A stretch of DNA of 64,000 bases. Origin: Gambelia wislizenii (Eukaryota > Chordata > Lepidosauria > Squamata > Crotaphytidae). Shown here in pieces: positions 1 through 10,855 of this stretch (position 1 is the first letter of the stretch; each line of letters starts with the position of its first letter). A model generated the notes under the pieces. The model was not told where the DNA came from. It saw nothing but the letters and a program-made list of their open reading frames with translations, and made no database searches. A program made the translations under genes and the position numbers. The stretch is taken from positions 2,001,501-2,065,500 of the forward strand of contig JAUMIR010000015.1 in assembly GCA_030847615.1 (NCBI GenBank). Reading direction: 5' to 3'.

Positions 1-201
1 ATATCCATGGATTTAAATATTCACAGCTTGAAAATCTTAAAAAAATAACAATCCAAAAAGCAAACCTTGATTTTGTCATCTTATATAAGGGACACCATTT
101 TGCATTGCCATTGCATATCATGGGACTTATGTATTCACGGATTTGGGTATTCACGGGGGGTCCTGGAACCAAATCCCAGCTAATGTGAAGGGACAACTGT
201 A
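1..201 (+). mobile_element. MITE-A copy, right part, cut by the window edge
   Basis: The copy ends GGGACAACTGTA, the right terminal inverted repeat of the family, and carries the family core (AAGCAAACCTTGATTTTG, then GGGACACCATTTTGC). TA flanks and the CAGTTG terminus resemble Tigger/pogo elements (inference). It lies in intron 7. Confidence 0.8.
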
Positions 202-295
202 CAGTAATTATCCACCCCCCCAGTAGCTAATGTATATATAATCCTAATACAACTGTCATGTGAAGAAGGAATACATTTGCTTTTTTGTGTGTGAT

Positions 296-535
296 ATAGG
301 GTGCCCACCCTGTATCTACAGTGGGTATGTTCCTGGTCTTACCGTTTATAAATGGAACCATGGATAATTGCAAACCCTATTAAAATAAAAGGACTTCCGG
401 TACAATTGTACCACAGAATTGCATTAGAGGACCTAGTAATTCCTAGAGAGGTTGCCTCTAAGTATTTTCCAGTGCAACTCTATGGTATATACTCAGTTAT
501 TTTGGGGTCTATGGGAACGGTAGTTCCTTTTTAAA
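296..535. mobile_element. MITE-C-like copy, diverged
   Basis: It contains the family's inner palindrome (GAGGACCTAG, CCTAGAGAGG, then TCTATGGT) and the 'GGATAATTGCAAACCCTATT' type core. The ends are worn. Confidence 0.55.
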
Positions 536-574
536 AAAACAACGCTGGTGTTTCAAGCTGAGACTGTTACCTAC

Positions 575-779
575 CAAGATAGTTGGGGCTGCTGCTCATC
601 TCTTTGACTTGGATCCGCGTCGCTCCTGCAGGGATCTCCAAGATGCGGTGGTACCCGATGGGGACATCCGTGTTGGTGTAGTTGCCGACCACCAGCTTGC
701 AAGTGGTATGATCTCCGCCGCACACCCCACAGCTGTCCAGTGTGCGATTTGAACCCAGGATCCCATCACAGCCGGGTGT
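575..779 (-). CDS. ADAMTSL4: ADAMTSL4 exon 7: end of cysteine-rich domain, start of spacer
   Basis: The exon supplies residues 748-815 plus one base of codon 816. The acceptor is TTGCCTCACCAG before ACACCC; the donor is CTTG|GTAGGT. It opens [20 protein letters not shown], with closely spaced cysteines and the CGVCGGD motif typical of the ADAMTS cysteine-rich to spacer border. It continues into a spacer beta strand pattern ([17 protein letters not shown]). Two N-glycosylation sequons are visible, NRT and NYT. Entry phase is 0 and exit phase is 1. The spacer continues in an exon left of the window. No stop or frameshift is seen. Confidence 0.97.
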
Positions 780-901
780 CTGGTGAGGCAACCGACAAGA
801 GGCATGGTGGATGCAAATGAGAATCATGCAAAATGAGGATCACATACAAATGAGAGGCAAATCCCTTCAACTTTCTCAACTGTCCCTTCTTCCCTGCAAA
901 C

Positions 902-966
902 AATCATCTGTCTTTCAATCAATCATTTATCTATCTATCGACCTATCTACTTACCATTCATCTACC

Positions 967-1004
<38 letters not shown>

Positions 1005-1135
1005 ACTCTCATCTACTCTCATCTCATCATCTGTCTATCATCCTTTTATCATCTATCTATCAGCCATCTATCAGCTAGTTAGCCAACTACCATCTGTCTG
1101 TCTTTATCTATCTAGCATCCATATACCTACGGACA
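902..1135. repeat. Imperfect (TCTA)n microsatellite
   Basis: TCTA tetranucleotides with interruptions in intron 6. A second TCTA block lies at 1668-1765, on the far side of a LINE fragment, so the LINE probably landed in or beside the microsatellite. Confidence 0.9.
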
Positions 1136-1159
1136 ATCCTAAATATACACTGGACTGAC

Positions 1160-1667
1160 TATGTGACAAATGTTGCTGTCCTTAGCAAGCAGGGATCATG
1201 AACATGGAGGCCATGATATTGAGAACACAGCTGCGCTGGGCAGGGCACGTTTCTAGGATGGAGGACCATCGCCTCCCAAAAATAGTACTCTACGGTGAAC
1301 TCGCCACAGGTCAGCGTAAGAGGGGCGCTCCAAAAAAGTGATACAAGGACTCCCTGAAACAACATCTCAGGCTTGGCCAAATTGACCACCAACAATGGTC
1401 CGCCCTGGCCTCACATCAGGAGGCATGGAGACGCACTATCCAAATGCGGCAGCCTTATTTGAGAACTCACGCCGAAAGTCCTGAAGAGAAACGACAACGC
1501 AGAAAGAATCACAACCCGGAAACATCACCCAAGGAGACCTTCTGCTGTGCTTTCTGCAACTGGACTTGTTTATCTCGGATTGGCCTTTTTAGTCATCAGC
1601 GTGCTTGCAGAAAGCGCGGGATGAGTCCTTCCTGAATCTTCGTTTGCGAAGAAAAGCCAGAGAGAGA
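1160..1667 (+). mobile_element. LINE 3' end with C-terminal C2HC finger
   Basis: Translation matches the end of a LINE ORF2. There is an LRWAGH-SRMEDHRLPK-YGEL type segment in broken frames, then a C-x2-C-x12-H-x4-C finger, then a stop. The short 3' UTR has a CTTCG..CGAAG hairpin and ends AAGCCAGAG. Frameshifts make it non-functional. The same family occurs at 21726-22236, 53109-53226 and 61801-62060. It is not CR1; the exact clade is uncertain. Confidence 0.8.
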
Positions 1668-1790
1668 TCTATCTTCCTATCTATCATCCATCCATCTACC
1701 ATCTACCTACCTACCTACCTATCTACCAACCATCTGTCTGTCTATCTATCTATCATCCATCTATATATTACCTCTCTACCTATCTTCTCA
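1668..1790. repeat. (TCTA)n / (CTAC)n microsatellite, second block
   Basis: TCTA, CTAC and CATC runs directly follow the LINE 3' end. Confidence 0.85.
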
Positions 1791-2479
1791 CCCTGTCCTA
1801 ATAACTCCACAGCTTGGAAACATTATTTTTTTGGGGGGAAACAACCCCATAACCCTCCAGCAAGAGAAAGGACTGGTGGAAAACAAAACCTCACAGATTC
1901 AAGAGTAAACGGAGAAGCGGGGGGCATCCATGACCTGGACTGCACGTTCTAAAAGGCCCCCTTGCCCCTGAGCCCTCAGGGGTCTGCCAAAAAAAGGTCT
2001 CCACCTGCCCACAGAAGGATAGCAAGGAGGGTGGCAGTCAAAATTGGGAGCCGCCACCGAGAAGGCCCTGTGTCCTCCTGTGTCCCCACCAGATGTCCCT
2101 GAGAGGGTGGTGGGACAGAGAAGGGCTTCCCCAGAAGATCTCGAAACACATGCAGTGTCATATTGGGAGAACTGGGTCCTTCAGATAACATGGACGTGAG
2201 CTTTATTTCTCCTTTTTATGGAAACAGGGTCTCCTTTTGTATAGCAAGAATCTCCCACTCATCCCATCTCTTCCCACCAATAAATAAATGAATACATCTA
2301 TCTTCTCCCCCGTTCCTAAGGATTCTGACATTTGGAACTGTTACTCCCAGAATTCCCCAACCAGCACAGCCAGGGGATTCTGGGAGTTGGATGCAAAAAA
2401 AAAAAGCAGTACTCTGTCCTCTCCCCACCCTCCCCAAAACCTGATCGCCTCCAAGGTCATGAGAAACACAGGAACTCAC
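1791..2479. other. Intron 6 remainder, mostly unrecognised
   Basis: No conserved coding pattern is seen. 2327-2396 is a repeat-D fragment: an inverted pair of CTCCCAGAATTCC and GGATTCTGGGAGTTG. Confidence 0.5.
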
Positions 2480-2616
2480 CAGGCATTGCCCAGCCACGCA
2501 GATATCTGGGGAGTTTGCCTCGCACGGGGTACCATCTTGCACCTTCTCTGTGTGGCGGACGTAGAAACGGTAGCCGATGGGCCGGCAATTGAGCTCGCAG
2601 CGCTGGGAGCCTTGCA
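2480..2616 (-). CDS. ADAMTSL4: ADAMTSL4 exon 6: cysteine-rich domain core
   Basis: The exon completes codon 702 and encodes 703-747. The acceptor is TTTTGTCTTGAAG; the donor is CTG|GTGAGT. It reads [20 protein letters not shown] and then the [11 protein letters not shown] and DICVAGQCL motifs, the most conserved block of the ADAMTS cysteine-rich domain. It holds four cysteines in the usual spacing. Entry phase is 1 and exit phase is 0, matching E5 and E7. No disruption is seen. Confidence 0.97.
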
Positions 2617-3455
2617 CTTCAAGACAAAAGGAAAAACACCACAAAGGGATGGGTCATGGATCCACACGTGGATTGCTACGTACTTGGTCACCTGTGGTGA
2701 ACAAACACCCTTTCCCAGGTGACCAGAAAACCTCCCAGGCCACATTCAACAGACAAGCCTCATTGACTAATTCATCTCCGATACTAAAGTGCATCATTTT
2801 AAAACAAATTATCACTCTTTTAAATCTTTTTTTAACTCGTCATTTTGTGTACCTTCAAGTTGTTTCCAACCTATGGTGGCCCTAAGGTGAGCCTATTATG
2901 GGAAAAAAGGAAGAAGCGTTGGGACAGGAAGGGAAGCAATGGCCAGACTTAGCAGCCTACAGACCTTCGGCTTGGCCAACCTTGCAAGGCCAGAGTCCTT
3001 GACCCCCTGCCCGACGAATGGCTGTGTTGAACCAAGGGACAAAGCACGCCTTGTGTGGCTTCTCCCACCAGCCAAGTGGGCCAAAGAACATAAATATTGG
3101 CTCCAGATATAAACGAGGAAGGCACAAGCGAGAGGGATGGCTCCAATCCCTCCGTCTGGGAGACGCTCCCCCTTCCTCTTGTTTATTTAAAGAATATTAT
3201 TTTAGTACTTCACAGGAAAATTGTTTATCTAGAGGTTTTGCCGCAGTCAACTAAACTCCGGGGCCTGGAAGAGTTGCTTTTACTTTTTTGACACCACCAC
3301 CCAAATTCTCCAGCTTTTTGGACAACAAATTCCAGAATCCCACAGCATAGAAATGCAACTTTGACAACTCCCAGCATCCACCAAGCAGCATGGCCACAAG
3401 ACGCTGGGACCAAAGCATAGAAAAGTTGCCTTTTTGGATTACAGCTCCCAGAACA
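2617..3455. other. Intron 5 start: SINE tail and repeat-D pieces
   Basis: 2836-2895 is a minus-oriented tail of the tRNA-derived SINE (TACCTTCAAGTTGTTTCC, then GGTGGCCCTAAGGTGA). 3285-3450 holds repeat-D motifs. The rest is unrecognised. Confidence 0.5.
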
Positions 3456-4095
3456 GAATCATAGAGTTGGAAGAGACCTCCAAGGGCCATCCAGTCCAAC
3501 CCCATTCTGCCATGCAGGAAGACACAATCAAGTAATTCCCGACAGATGGCCATCCAGCCTCTGCTTAAAAACCTCCAAAGGAGACTCCACCACACTCCCA
3601 GGCAGTGTATTCCACTTCTGAACAGCTCTTACTGTCAGGAAGTCCTTCCTAATGTTTAGGTGGAATCTTTTTTCCTGGAGTTTGAACCCATTCCTCCGTG
3701 TCCTAGTCTCTGGAGCAGCAGAAAACAAGCTTGCTCCATCCTCAGTATGACATCCCTTCCAATATTTAAACATGGCTACCATGTCCCCTCTCGACCTTCT
3801 CTTCTCCAGACTAAACATGCCCAGCTCCCTAAGCCGCTCCTTATAGGGCATCATGGATTCAAGACCTCCCACCATTTTGGTCGGCCTCCTCTGGTCACGT
3901 TCCGGCTTCTCCATATCCTTCCTGAATAGTGGTGCCCAGAACTGGACACAGGATTCCAGGTGAGGTCTGACCAAAGCAGAATAGAGTGGCACTATGACTT
4001 CCCTTGAGCTAGACACTATAGTAATGCAGCCTAGAATCGCATTGGCTTTTTTAGCTGTTGCATCACACCACTGACTCATGTTCAGCTTGTGGGAA
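3456..4095 (-). mobile_element. CR1 LINE, 3' part
   Basis: It starts at the CR1 3' terminus (AGAATCATAGAGTTGG) and reads back through ORF2 C-terminal motifs: [41 protein letters not shown]. It is 5'-truncated with indels. It is joined almost back to back with the plus-strand CR1 that follows. Confidence 0.9.
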
Positions 4096-4735
4096 TACTG
4101 GGAATGCTGTGTCCATTTCTGGGCACAATTCACGAAGGATATTGAGAAGTTGGAACGAGTCCAGAGGAGGATGACCAAATGGTGGGAGGTCTGGAAGCCA
4201 TGATGCCCGATGAGGAGCGGCTTAGGGAGCTGGGTGTGTTTAGCCTGGAGAAGAGAAGGTTGAGAGATGACATGATAGACATGTTTAAATATTTGAAGGC
4301 ATGTGAAGTCGAAGGCTTTCATGGCCAGCATCCATGGGTCTGTGTTTTTTTCCAGGCTGTGAGGCCATGTTCTGGAAGAGAACGCGGCCTCACAGCCCTG
4401 AAAAAACCCATAGAAAACCCATTTGAAGGGATGCCATACTGAGGATGGAGCAAGCTTGTTTTCTGCTGCTCCAAAGACTAGGACATGGAGCAATGGGTTC
4501 AAACTTCAGGAAAAAAGATTCCGTCTAAACATTAGGAAGAACCTCCTGACAGTAAGAGCTGTTCGGAAGTGGAATATATTGCCTGGGAGTGCAGTGGGGT
4601 CTCCTTCTTTGAAGGTTTTTAAAGAGAGGCTGGATGGCCATCTGTTCAGAATACTTTGATTGTGTCTTCCTGCAGGGCAGAGGGTTAGACTAGATGGCCC
4701 TTGTGGTCTCTTCCAACTCTATGATTCTACACAAA
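4096..4735 (+). mobile_element. CR1 LINE, 3' part, interrupted by hairpin element J
   Basis: It runs from GGGCACAATTCACGAAGG, through [20 protein letters not shown] and [11 protein letters not shown], to the 3' end CTCTATGATTCTA. Element J (4303-4420) splits it at ATTTGAAGG, which is repeated on both sides. It forms a head-to-head inverted pair with 3456-4095. Confidence 0.88.
4303..4420 (+). mobile_element. Hairpin element J, copy 1, with target duplication
   Basis: It begins GTGAAGTCGAAGGCTTTCA. Complementary arms (GGCTGTGAGGCCATGTTCT and CGGCCTCACAGCC) can fold. It is flanked by 12-bp direct repeats, ATTTGAAGGCAT (4291-4302) and ATTTGAAGGGAT (4421-4432), which is the uninterrupted CR1 sequence. 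Confidence 0.75.
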
Positions 4736-5715
4736 AAAAAAACACCACGGAAATTCAATATTGCAAATGCAGACCAATTTCTTCACTGTCCAACAGTATG
4801 CATAATGCATGAAGAGCACAGAGATTCAATGCTGCAAGTGCTCTGGTATTCTGGTTTAGTATCGTTGAGGTGGGTGCTGACTTTTCCCACCAGGAAGAAT
4901 CTAATCATTTTTGGAAGTGGGGGAAGGACAGTTTTTGGGGGACCCTGAGGTGGTCAAGATGGCAAACGTTATTAATGAGGAACAACACATCAACTAGGAA
5001 AGGCTGCAGCAGTTTGCTTTGCTTGAGCCAACTGGGAAATGCAAAATTCTGCCTTCGCCTCCTCTCCTCTCCATCCAATTAGAGGTAAAAGCATATGTGC
5101 AGAATTGTATGGGGTGCAAAGACCTTTGCACTTTGAATGTAGGGCCTGTCTACACTGCAGAATTATAGCAGTTTGACACCACTTTATCCACCATACTTGT
5201 GTCGCACGGAATACTGGCGTTTATAGTTTTGTGAACTATTTAGCCTTTTCTATCAGAGGGCTCTGGTGCTTCCCCAAACTACAAATCCCAGGATTCCCAT
5301 AGGATAGAACTGCGGTGGATAAAATGGTGTCAAACTGCTGTATTTCTGCAGTGTAGACGGGTCCTTAGTTTGCAGCAGCAACTGAAGTAAGCTGAGGTCA
5401 AAGGGGGAAAGTAAGGAAGAGAGAAACTGGGACATTTTCAAACAGCTAAAGATGCTGGACGGCAAAGGATTAATTGTGCAATAGGGTGTTGTCTCTATAA
5501 GGGGCAACATGTGGACTGATGCTCATTAATGCCAACTGGAAGCAGCTTCAATTTGTCTTAACTTTTTGGGGAACATCACAGGCATGCAAAACTATCCGCT
5601 TTCGCTGTTCCAACAAGCATGCTTGCGAATCAAGATGGCGGGCATGAGTGATTACTCATTTCTTTTTCTCACTAGCTGCTGCCACCCGAACAGTATTTTT
5701 TTTTAAATAAACATA
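4736..5715. repeat. Dispersed repeat E, interrupted by MITE-P
   Basis: The parts GATGGCAAACGTTATTAATG, GCAGCAGTTTGCTTTGC and GGGACATTTTCAAA recur at 28480-28800 and 39990-41015, defining a repeat family. Here a palindromic MITE (5143-5367) splits it. The class is unknown. Confidence 0.6.
5143..5367. mobile_element. MITE-P, about 225-bp palindrome
   Basis: The arms are CTGTCTACACTGCAGAATTA and TATTTCTGCAGTGTAGACGG. The interior is also complementary (TTTGACACCACTTTATCCAC and GATAAAATGGTGTCAAACTG). Copies lie at 25786-26002, 29497-29670 and 44275-44468. hAT-like by general appearance; superfamily uncertain. Confidence 0.75.
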
Positions 5716-5789
5716 TACAGTTGTCCCTCCGTATCCACAGATTTAAGTATTCACAGCTTGAAAATATTCTTAAAAATATAATAATCCAC
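5716..5789 (+). mobile_element. MITE-A, left end only
   Basis: TACAGTTGTCCCTCCGTATC, then the core AAGTATTCACAGCTTG, then truncation. Confidence 0.75.
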
Positions 5790-5794
5790 TTAAA

Positions 5795-6245
5795 TAAATA
5801 GGGAAAAAAAGAAAGAAAAGGCTGTCTCATCACCTGAGCGCACGATCACTATGGCGAAAACCCAACATGGCAGTTCTGGGCTCTTGCCTTGTTAGCAAGC
5901 TCCACCCCCTGTGCACGTCCGACCAATCAGCTTTCCACTTCTGCTCTTATGGGGAATGCGAATCAAAGCGCATCCGTTGTTCCAACGAGAGGGAATCCGC
6001 ATTCCCTGCAAAGCTTTTTACAAACTTTGGGAAAAGCCACGAAGGCGTTTCCTGTGGAGTTTTTGGTGGTTTTGGGCCCCCTCCTTCTGAATATGGCAGA
6101 TTGATGCAGGATGCCATTTGGACAAATCGTATTCTCCTTGAATTCTATGAGGAGTATTTTTGCTGTTTAGACAACTCCCAGGCCAGCTGGAGTGTATGTG
6201 CTCCTGGCTTTGAGTTTTCCTCCAGCCTTCCTCCAGTGTGAAGCA
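5795..6245 (+). mobile_element. Dispersed repeat F (MITE-like, CpG-containing)
   Basis: Shared blocks are GACCAATCAGCTTTCCACTT, TGATGCAGGATGCCATTTGG and CTGTTTAGACAACTC. It recurs at 16180-16760, 23463-24080, 24385-25060, 54070-54560 and, in opposite orientation, 63700-64000. Nonautonomous DNA transposon suspected. Confidence 0.6.
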
Positions 6246-6916
6246 CACTCTGCAATGCTGTTATAAACTGATAATTAAAATACTGGGGAGGGGAAAAGAA
6301 GACAGAGAGGGGCACCCACTACCTTCTCCATCTCCCAAGACCATGAGAGGTCTCAGCTGTTGCTTGCAGAAAGCAGAGGGGGAAAGGGGGGTGGGCAGCA
6401 CCGAAAAAAATAATCTGGATCCTATTTCTGGGTTGTCGTGAGAGCTGGCGCGTTCTCTTCTGTGGCACAGCCAAGATCTGCGCGGGAACAGAGAGGCAGT
6501 GGGGTTGGCTGCCATCTGGGCAGAGAGAGAGAAAAAAGGCCACGGAGGAAGCTAATCATAGCCGGACAATGTGCATGTGTGTGCGTGCAGAGTGTTCCTT
6601 CCCATAAACATCCAGAAGCCAGGCCTGTTTGTCCAAAAAACGGGTGGTGGGTCAAGCTGAGGAGCATCTCTATGCAAGCTCAGCCATGAAAACCCACTGG
6701 GTAACCTTGGGCAAGTCACAAACTCTCCGTCATAAGTTGGAAATGGCTTGTACCGCACAACAACAACTTCAGACAGATTGCTAGGACTAGACCATGGTCA
6801 GATGGTCGGTGGGCTCAGCTTCTCCTCCCTTCCAGTCATGAAATTTTTCCTTCACCAAATTTTCTAGCACTGCAGAGAGTGAGAACTTGAAAATCATCCC
6901 CACCTAAAACTCTCAT
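6246..6916. other. Intron 5: mostly unrecognised, SINE 3' fragment at the end
   Basis: 6250-6680 shows nothing recognisable. 6683-6772 is the 3' half of the tRNA-derived SINE: AACCCACTGGGTAACCTTGG through to a CACAACAACAAC tail. Confidence 0.5.
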
Positions 6917-7350
6917 TACAGGTCGACCCCTGTATCTACGGTTTCACTTATCCGTGTCTGAAAAAATATCAAAGGGCAAAAATAGTTTGCTCTCCATTAA
7001 CTCAGAAGGGTGACAACAGAGGGCAGGATCTTTCCCTTCCCTGTGGGCTCAGGCAAAAGCAAAATACTTGTCTGGAGGCTGGATGGCCATCTCTCTGTCA
7101 GGAATACTTTGATTGTGTATTCCTGCAGGGCAGGGGGTTGGACTAGATGGCCCTTGGGGTCTCCTCCAACTCTACAATTCTGTGTTCTCTCTAGGCATTT
7201 CTAGGTCCTCCAATGTGATTCTATGGTCAATGTTTGGTGTCCGTCTCATTGAAAACAATAGGATTCTTTATTATACATGGTTTCAGATATCCAAGGGGTG
7301 TGTGTGTCTTGGAATGTATCCCCCCATGGATACTGGGGTCAACCTCTCTA
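6917..7350 (+). mobile_element. MITE-C, split by a CR1 3' fragment
   Basis: Left TIR is TACAGGTCGACCCCTG and the right end is TACTGGGGTCAACCTC. A 5'-truncated CR1 (7068-7190, ACTAGATGGCCCTTGGGG) sits inside, just before the family palindrome. Confidence 0.75.
7068..7190 (+). mobile_element. CR1 LINE, about 120-bp 3' fragment
   Basis: It encodes the last ORF2 residues (RLDGHLS) and 3' UTR motifs GGGGGTTGGACTAGATGGCC and CTCCAACTCTACAATTCT. Confidence 0.85.
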
Positions 7351-7484
7351 TTTGCTGCATTTGCATTCCCTTGGTCACTTGGCCAGTCCCTTTGCTTTGG
7401 ATTTCTAAAGGCCAAAACTGAAGTTTTAAGTGACTGCAGTGTTAGACAGTTGGGCGCTTTTGACTTTGCTTGCCAAATTCTTAC

Positions 7485-7587
7485 CGTCTGTGAAGGGTTC
7501 CCACTCGTAAAAGCGGCCCATAAACTCCTGGTTGTTGTAGGCGGCGCACTGGACGGCCCTTGGATCGGGGCGCTCGGGCGGGCAGGG
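7485..7587 (-). CDS. ADAMTSL4: ADAMTSL4 exon 5: end of TSR1 and start of cysteine-rich domain
   Basis: The exon encodes residues 668-701 plus one base. The acceptor is TTTTTCCATCTGCAG; the donor is GACG|GTAAGA. Its peptide begins [20 protein letters not shown] and ends [16 protein letters not shown] completes the split first [14 protein letters not shown] is the standard entry into the ADAMTS cysteine-rich domain. Entry phase is 0 and exit phase is 1. Confidence 0.97.
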
Positions 7588-7971
7588 CTGCAGATGGAAA
7601 AAGAAAACGAGCAGCGAAAGGTTTGGAGGGGGAAAGCCAGACAAATCCCAAATTATCCTTGCAGCTAACCACAGGAAAGGTCTGGATACTTCCAAGCAGT
7701 CAGTGCCTGGAAAAGTTACTTGCAGGGGCAGGGGAGAACCACCATTCTTAGTTGGGATGGGTAGATTCTGGGAGTTGTAGTCCAAAAAAGTAACATTGCT
7801 TTCCAGGTTCCAAATTCCAAAAGGATTCCCTACAACCTTTTTCCAGATTCTGAAAAAGCCTCTTTGGGGGCCTGGGGGAAAAACATCCAGCTGATTTGGG
7901 AACACAGCCCATAAAAACCACATGGCAGACATGGGCTGCAAGCTGCCCACCCTTTGCCCTTCCCCAAAACA
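7588..7971. other. Intron 4 end: repeat-D fragment, rest unrecognised
   Basis: 7755-7790 carries GATTCTGGGAGTTGTAGTCC. No other recognisable element is seen. Confidence 0.45.
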
Positions 7972-8286
7972 TAATCATAGGATCATACGGTTGGAAGATA
8001 CCCCCAAGGGCCATCTAGTCCAACCCCCTGCCATGCAGGAATACACAATCCAAGTATTCCCAATGACAGATGGCCATGATCAGGCCTCTGTTTAAAAACC
8101 TCCAAAGAAGGAGACTCCACCACACTCCCAGGCAGTGCATTCCACTTCCGAACATCTCTTACTCTCACGAAGTTTTTCCCAATGTTTAGGTGGAATCTCT
8201 TTTCCTGTAATTTGAACCCATTGCTCCATGTCCTAGTCTCTGGAGCAGCAGAAAACAAGCTTTCTCCATCCTCAGTATGACATCCC
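7972..8286 (-). mobile_element. CR1 LINE, 3' part
   Basis: It starts AATCATAGGATCATACGG and encodes KLQEKRFHLNIGKNF and the SLEVFKQR C-terminus on the minus strand. 5'-truncated. Confidence 0.9.
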
Positions 8287-8334
8287 TGCATTATTTCTAC
8301 AGTGTAGACGCACCCAGTGTCTCCAACCCAGAGG

Positions 8335-8592
8335 TACAGGAGGACCCCCATATCAGCTGGGGATTGGTTCAGGGGGGGGCGTGGATACAGAAAACCGTGG
8401 ATAATAGCGAACACCATTGAAAATAATGGGACTTCTGGTTTAAAATCTCACGGAGTTGCCTTGTAGGACCTAGAAAATGGCTAGAGAGGACATTTTTTCT
8501 AGGAAGACTCTATGGTAGGTGTGCTGTTTTGTGTCCTGTGGATAACTGAATCAGTGGATAATGGATAAGTGGATAAGGGGGGTCCTACTGTA
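8335..8592. mobile_element. MITE-B, near complete
   Basis: TIRs are TACAGGAGGACCCCCATAT and GGGGGGTCCTACTGTA, giving TA flanks. The inner palindrome contains TCTAGGAAGACTCTATGGT. Other copies are at 26054-26311, 37485-37832, 39655-39907 and 57646-57894. Probably Tigger/pogo-like (inference). Confidence 0.8.
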
Positions 8593-9265
8593 TCTCCGGA
8601 AATTAATACAACTTCCTTACTGCTCTAACTACCACATTTTGACTTGGAGTTGAAAAACAGGATCCAGTAGAAAGTAAACAAAAAACCTGGCTGCTTGTCA
8701 GTTTAATTCAGAGCTCAGGGGAAATTGGTTTTTTGGGACAACACATCCCAGAATCCCCCAGCTGGCATGCTGGCTGGGGGATTCTGGGATGCGTAGTCCC
8801 AAACAACTGATTTTCTCCAGTTCTGGTTTCATTCCCAAATTAACATCTACCCAAGGACACTCTGCCTATTCCAAACTAGAGCCCCCAACCCCAGCCCAGC
8901 TGAAAAGAGCGGACCCTCCCGTCCCGGCGGACCAATCAGGAAAATTGGGAAAGCGTCAATACCAACGCCCATGGTTCTAGTCCCTGGGAACTCATCAGTG
9001 CATTCTCTCTGAACCAAAAGGTCTGTTATTCATCAGTATTTTCTTTTTCTTTTTTTCTTTTTTAAAAAAACCCTCATCTTTATTCAATAAAAGAATAATA
9101 AAAGAGCAAGAGAAAAGCAGAAGAGGACTGTGGTTCTGTGTTCCAAGAGCCAATTCAAGCACTCTGCAGCAAGGTTGCCATGTGTCCCTTATTTTACGGG
9201 ATGTCCCTTATTTTGAGGGCCAAAAAACATGACCCGTATAGGACGGGCAGGTGTCACTTATTATA
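8593..9265. repeat. Intron 4: repeat-D hairpin and TGTCCCTTATTTT repeat
   Basis: 8725-8815 is a compact palindrome in which CCCAGAATCCCCCAGC pairs with GCTGGGGGATTCTGGG. 9175-9260 has tandem GTCCCTTATTTT motifs. 8820-9170 is otherwise unrecognised. Confidence 0.55.
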
Positions 9266-10640
9266 AATCTCCCTTAAATTCATGGCCGAAAGTTGGTCAC
9301 CCGGTCTACAGGGACCAGTAAGGATGGCGCCCTGCTGGCATATCCTGCCATGGTTCAGTCACATTCCTTCCCAGTTACCTGGACAAAACGGGCCAGAGTC
9401 CAGACAGGCCTGTCAGCCCATCCCTGCATCCGCCATGGCTGCCGTGTGCATCCCGCTCTCCGGATTCAGGCAGGAGGCCTGCGGCACATAAATGTAAGCA
9501 AGCCCCCCTGCACACGATTGAGGCTGATCACATTCCCGGATGCGGAAGAGCAACGCAGCTGGCAGCTACAGCGAGAGACAGGTGTGCATGCCCAAATGGG
9601 CTCCTACGGTCACATAGGGCCTGATACTTTTTTTCCAGGCTGGAAAACATTTTGCCAGGTATTATTTAAAAATGTTTTACCCCGTCTCACCCTGTCTTTG
9701 CCCAGCCTTAGTGATGCTATAGGTCGTGAGGACTCCCTGGGGAGACAAAACGGGGCCCTACGTCATCAGGACTGCAAGGCGCCAAGATGGGGGAAACTGC
9801 CATGTATATAAGCCCTAGGTTAACTGAAATCAATGCTTTCATTTGGTATTTAGGAATAACACAAATTTGTGAATAAATCCTTCCTGCTTGTCAACACACT
9901 CATGGATTTCGACTTTCTCTCTTATTGCTGTTTTGCAAACCTGGCAGCGCTACACAGTGTTCATTGGTTTAACACCCCCTCCCCAGGAATTTTAATGAGG
10001 GATGCAGGAAAAAACCTTTTTATTGCCAGTTTCAATGCCACTGGACCTGATCCACATCTCCCAGTTTAATGCTAGGATCCAAAATTCCCTCTCTGGGCTT
10101 CCCTGATGCTCCAATGCAGCTTTTCCACTCAGAACTATTTTTGCATTTTTAAATGCATTTTAAAAAGAGAAAGAGCCCCGCATCAGCCGAAAGGGCCCTT
10201 TCGGAATGCATCCGAAAATCTCCCACACTGGACCAATCTGTGCCAGACAAGCCAACAGGGAAAGAAAGGGTTTTCCCAGAGTGAAGAGTTCAAAAACCAT
10301 GAGTCTGCCGACGATATAATTGAAGAATTGTTTCTTCTATTCTTCTCCTTTTCTGGCCTTTATCCCAGAATGGCTGTCAAACCTTCCTTCTTTTTTTTAT
10401 CTACACTTTTTCAAACGATTGAGCCTTTACAATATCCATCCTCCGGCAGTATTCCCCAAGCCAATGCCCTTCAGAGGGGGCCGGGCAAAAATCCCATCAT
10501 CCCCAGACAGCATGTCCAGCATGCTACATGGACTGGCACCTTCATTGTCCCAGGTCTACTGCCCAAACCTACCCCAAACCAACCTGATTGTGAACTTATT
10601 TATCCATTTCAGTAAAAAATCCAGGTATTTTTAGAAAGGT
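9266..10640. other. Intron 4, unrecognised unique-looking sequence
   Basis: Read on both strands, no conserved protein motif or known repeat was recognised. ORFs of 172 and 169 codons here look like chance reading frames. Confidence 0.4.
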
Positions 10641-10855
10641 TAAATTATCATGAAGATTAGCAAGAGAAAATGTAGCTGGCATCAAGCACCAATCCCCAAA
10701 TGTCCCTGGAAGGCATCAAGCACCAATCCCCAAATGTTCCCTGGAAGGGAAGGGCACTTTAGACGCAACACCCACTACCTGGGTGCCATTCATACATCCA
10801 TTTGGGGGGTGGGCGGGGCCAAGGGTAAAAGGGGCGGGGCCAAAATGCCAAGATG
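10641..10855. repeat. 37-bp direct duplication and GC-box-like pair
   Basis: GGCATCAAGCACCAATCCCC is repeated (from about 10678 and about 10712). Two GGGCGGGGCC motifs lie at about 10811 and about 10832. Confidence 0.6.

Noticed and set aside
1444..1635. A small zinc-finger protein gene
   Set aside because: The C2HC finger is the conserved end of a LINE ORF2 and recurs at three other places in the window.
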